The notes under the pieces are model-generated. The model made no database searches. It was not told the DNA's origin and saw only the letters and a list, made by a program, of their open reading frames with translations. The position numbers and the translations under genes are program-made. This document shows, piece after piece, positions 60,305 to 64,000 of a stretch of 64,000 nucleotides of DNA (within the stretch, counting starts at the first letter, position 1; every line of letters starts with the position of its first letter). Source of the stretch: Ehretia macrophylla (Eukaryota; Streptophyta; Magnoliopsida; Boraginales; Ehretiaceae); contig CM075771.1 in assembly GCA_037974665.1 (NCBI GenBank), forward strand, positions 42,144,425 through 42,208,424, in the 5' to 3' direction.

Positions 60305-61966
60305 GAAAATTGGTAGGTAACTATTTTTCCCAGTTCTGAACATTTTTCACAGAAATAGACCAAAGCTAATTTTGACTCTAAGGTCCTCAAAATGGCAAAT
60401 TATTAAAATGTGTCCAAATCTGGAAAGTCTGGAAAAATGAAGCAGGTTTTGGCAGATTCACTGACCTTGTAGAACGAACCAGTTTTGACTTTGTAAATGA
60501 CATCTAAAATGCATGATATTTGGTGTACTTCTAGAGTTTTCAGTTCTGGACATTTTTGTCAGAAATGGACTAAGGCTAAATCTGACCCTAAGGCCCTCAA
60601 AAATGACAAGTATTGAAATGTGTGCAAATCTGGACAGTTTTGTGCAGTCTCACTGTTTTGGCTATAACTCCATGTGCCTTTCAAGTTAAATTACTTGTCT
60701 TATCGTGCCTCGCTTGTTTACTTGTCAATGTGCAATCTTATGACTGCTCGGAGGTAACCTACTTTGTTGTCCTCCTAATGTGATATATTAAATGTCATAA
60801 ATGTGCATTGCATACAAGGTTGCAACCTTTCATTTTGGCGTGGTAGCGTTCACGCACACCGGGTGGCATCGGGCTTGCCGGTGCAACCGTGACTACCATT
60901 GTCTAATTCCCTCTCTCGCTTGGGGGCTAGACTTCCTCGGAGAGTTGGGTCGTAGGATTTCAGGGTACATCCGGAGTACACCCATTTGGCATGATAAGGG
61001 GATGATTTGAAGTCGGCCGCAACAACTGATACTGACATGAACTGAGAACAAAAGCTCACCGTATCCTTTTCACTATGTGTATAAGTACTTTCGCTTGGTT
61101 CCTAGAGGACCTCGGGGAGGAAAGACGTGTAATTGTGTTCCTTTACTTTTATATCATGTTATGTACTTGTGATATATTCATGCTTGCAAAAAGGGTTTTC
61201 ATAAGTTGAACCGAAAAATGAGTTTCAAAACCTATTTCTCGTTCCCCCTCACTGAGTTCATAAGGACTCAACCTCTTTTATCATCTCAGGTGAAGAAGAT
61301 CAAGAACAGGTACCCGAGGACGACGTGCCTAACGATGATTCCTTGGAATGATTGCCTGTCCTATGTGCTTTGCTTGATTATGGCCATTGTGAACACTATA
61401 CTGTTTGAAGACTATTTATTTTCATGTTGCTTGATGTTTGTAATGTAAAAGACCCATGTTATAATTTGGGGTCTAATTTTGGCTTGTACTGATATTAACT
61501 AGACAGACACTACTATGGTCATTTTGCTATCGTTACTGGTTGGTATCTATCATAGGATTATGAAGTATCAGGTAAGGACTAAGTAAAATGAACCTATCCA
61601 ATCTTAAGCAGTTACTCATTGTTAAGCTAAGATCAACAGGTACTTTTGTAACGAGGATTAACAAACAAACGAGACATAGTATCATGCTAGGTTATTAATC
61701 AAACGAGACATCAAGATAACTAGTAGGCGTCTCAATTGATGGTAAATAGTAATCTTACTTGGAAATGAAATTTGAGGCGTTCAAAGAATTAGGTCAAACT
61801 AAAGAGCCCAATTACAGCCGTTATGCTGCTAGTTTTCTGGAAAAATTGAGAAGTCTAGGCTAAACGTTAAGCGTTAAACTTTCATGAACAACTAAGTACG
61901 AGACATGGCTTGAATGTTTAGATCACACCCTAGTCTAACCATTATAGGCCGGGTTGGGGCATGACA
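60305..61966 (+). mobile_element. Chromovirus copy 4, right piece: LTR fragment, plus strand
   Basis: Directly after the inverted LTR, sequence switches to plus-strand LTR from the first duplicated module (gaaaattggtaggtaac) to the LTR end GGGGCATGACA at 61966. An internal deletion near 60668 joins ggctataactc to catgtgccttt, where both sides carry ataactc. The next base is satellite (gcagccgagcaagc). Together with the left piece, the two LTR ends point outward. Confidence 0.9.
60801..61010 (+). CDS. Short LTR open reading frame, 69 codons (copy 4, right piece)
   Basis: Fifth copy of the frame at 11143-11331 (MCIAYKVATFHFG...STPIWHDK). Open, with HSG to HFG and CPI to CLI changes. No domain recognised; may be non-coding. 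Confidence 0.28.
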   Translation: MCIAYKVATFHFGVVAFTHTGWHRACRCNRDYHCLIPSLAWGLDFLGELGRRISGYIRSTPIWHDKGMI

Positions 61967-64000
61967 GCAGCCGAGCAAGCTTGCTACCCCCGTCATAGAG
62001 TTCTCAGAGAGCTTTCCAACGGTATACTGTGCGCCGCGTAACTCTTTACGGATCAAAAGTTATAGGCACCGGAGAGACGGAGACCTGGTCCGAAGCCCCA
62101 CGCCCTCAGTTTACAAGCCCAGTCTCGACGTGAAGCAAAGTTGTGTTTCCCAAGGTGCTGTGGGATTCGATAATAGAAATGTGATGGATTAGGTTGTCGT
62201 CCTTTTCGCGGCTCATGACGTACGACCCGGGATGGAAAAACAGCGCAAAAGAAGAAAAATGTTCTGAAACTAATGAAAACATTCGATTTTAGGCTACAAA
62301 AATAGGTGCAGCCAAAAAGGAATGAAGTCCCCGTCGTAGAGCTCTCGGAGAGCTTTCCAACGGTATGCTGTATGCCGCGTAACTCCTTACGGATCAAAAG
62401 TTATAGGCACCGGAGTGACGGAGACCTAGTCCCAAGCCCCACGCCCTCGGTTTACAGGCCCAGCCTCTACGTGAAGCGAAGTTGTCTTGCCCAAGGTGCC
62501 GTGGGATTCAATAATAGTAATGTGATGGATTAGGTTGTCATTTTTTTTTGCGGCTCACGACGTACGATCCAGGATGAAAAAACATCACAAAAGTAGTAAT
62601 ATGTCTCGAAACTAATGAAAATGTTCGATTTTGTGATCCAAAAATAGGTACAGTCGAGCAAGCATGCTGCCCATGTCGTAGAGCTCTCAGAGATCTTTCC
62701 AACGGTATGCTGTGCGCCGCGTAACTCCTTACGGATCAAAAGTTATGGGCACCGGAGCGACGAAGACCTAGTCCCAAGCCCCACGCCCTCGGTTTGCGGG
62801 CCCAACCTCTACGTGTAGCGAAGTTGTCTTTCCCAAGGTGCCATAAGATTCGATAATAGAAATGTGATGTATTAGGTTGTCATTCTTTTCGCGGCTCACG
62901 ACGAACGATCCAGGATGGAAAAACATCGTAAAAGTAGAAAAATGTCCAGAAACTGATGAAAATGTTCGATTTTGGGCTCCGAAAATAGGTGCAACCGAGC
63001 AGGCTTGCTGCCCCCGTCGCAGAGCTCTCAAAGTGCTTTCCACTGGTATGTTGTGCGCCGCGTAACTCCTTACGGATCAAAAGTTATGGGCACCAGTGCG
63101 ACGGAGACTTGGTCCCAAGCCCCACACCATCGGTTTGCGGACCCAGCCTCAACATGAATCGAAGCTGTGTTGCCCAAGGTGTCGTGGGATTCGATAACTG
63201 AAATGTGATGGATTACGTTGTCGTCCTTTTCCCGGCTCACGACGTACGACCCAGGACGGAAAAATAGCGCAAAAGAAGAAAAATATCCCGAAATTGATGA
63301 AAATGTTCGATTTTAGGCTACAAAACAGGCGTAGCCAAAAAGTGGTTCAGTTGACGTCGAAGAGCTCTCGGAGAGCTTTCCAACGGTATGCTGTGCGCTG
63401 CGTAACTCCTCACGGATGAAAAGTTATGGGCACCGGAGCGATTGAGACCCGGTCCCAAGCCCTATGCCCTCGGTTTGCGTGCCCAGACTCTATGTGAAGC
63501 GAAGTTGTCTTGCCCAAGGTGCCATGGGATTCAATAATAGAAATGTGATGGATTAGGTTGTTATCCTTTTCGCTGCTCACGACGTACGATCCAGGACGGA
63601 AAAACAACGCAAAAGTAGAAAAGTGTCCCAAAACTGACGAAAATGTTCGATTTTGGGCTCCCAAAATAGGTGCAACCGAGCAGGCTTGCTGCCCCCGTCA
63701 CAGAGCTCTCAGAGAGCTTTCCAACGGTATGTTGTGCGCCGCGTAACTCCTTACGGATCACAAGTTTTGGGCACCGGAGCGACGGAGACTTGGTCCCAAG
63801 CCCTACGCCCTCGGTTTGCGGGCCCAGCCTCTACATGAAGCGATGTTGTATTGCCCAAGGTACCATGGGATTCGATAGTAGAAATGTGATGGATTAGGAT
63901 GTTGTCCTTTTCACAGCTCACGACGTACGACCCGGGACGGAAAAACAACGCAAAAGAAGAAAAGTGTCCCGAAACTGATGAAAACGTTCGATTTTAGGCT
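61967..64000. repeat. 341-bp satellite, segment e (about 6 copies)
   Basis: It resumes in an A monomer at gcagccgagcaagc and continues to the window end with subtypes B, A, A, B, A, B. Compared with the left flank (which stops at ggctcacga), about 88 bp of one monomer are missing across copy 4. The array continues past the right edge. Confidence 0.95.

Noticed and set aside
1..64000. CRISPR array, rDNA or a gene tandem array
   Set aside because: There are no spacer-like unique segments between short repeats, no rRNA sequence, and the repeats are full 341-bp monomers without coding capacity.

Overview
The window is plant-type heterochromatin and I find no host gene in it. It is a satellite DNA array with a monomer of about 341 bp, running in one orientation from base 1 to base 64000 and continuing past both ends. 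The array is interrupted by long-LTR Ty3/gypsy retrotransposons. A plant host is indicated by the chromovirus-type gag-pol, a primer-binding site matching the 3' end of initiator methionine tRNA, LTRs of 2.6-3.6 kb, and a decay pattern dominated by C-to-T nonsense changes. I cannot name the species.

Layout: satellite segment a (1-2264); a composite of a foreign 2.6-kb LTR (2301-4930) joined to a 5'-truncated chromovirus with its own 3.5-kb 3' LTR (4931-12304); segment b (12305-13947); a plus-strand chromovirus with a 5-bp target duplication (13948-21441); segment c (21442-24163); a minus-strand copy of the same family (24164-32847); segment d, about 70 monomers (32848-56742); two LTR pieces of the same family joined in opposite orientations (56743-61966); segment e (61967-64000).

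Satellite: most monomers in segments b-e belong to two subtypes, here called A and B, which tend to alternate and so give a dimer of about 682 bp. Above this there are patches of larger order: a five-monomer unit of 1704 bp at about 49.2-55.4 kb, and a four-monomer block repeated about 3.06 kb (nine monomers) apart at 34.2 and 37.3 kb. Segment a is different: it consists only of an A/B mosaic type. Every intact monomer carries a 15-nt near-palindrome.

Retrotransposons: the four chromovirus loci share the same LTR, gag, protease, reverse transcriptase, RNase H, integrase and (first copy) C-terminal chromodomain-like region. None is intact. Copies 2 and 3 suffered independent deletions that fused pol to the tail of the 3' LTR, with different breakpoints. 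Copies 2 and 3 inserted within about 12 bp of each other in monomer coordinates. The LTRs contain reading frames, a possible short intron, and degenerate repeats that ordinary LTR annotation would not mention.

The small ORFs of 60-116 codons throughout the satellite are by-products of the repeat and are not annotated as genes. All comparisons are by eye, with no alignment or database search.
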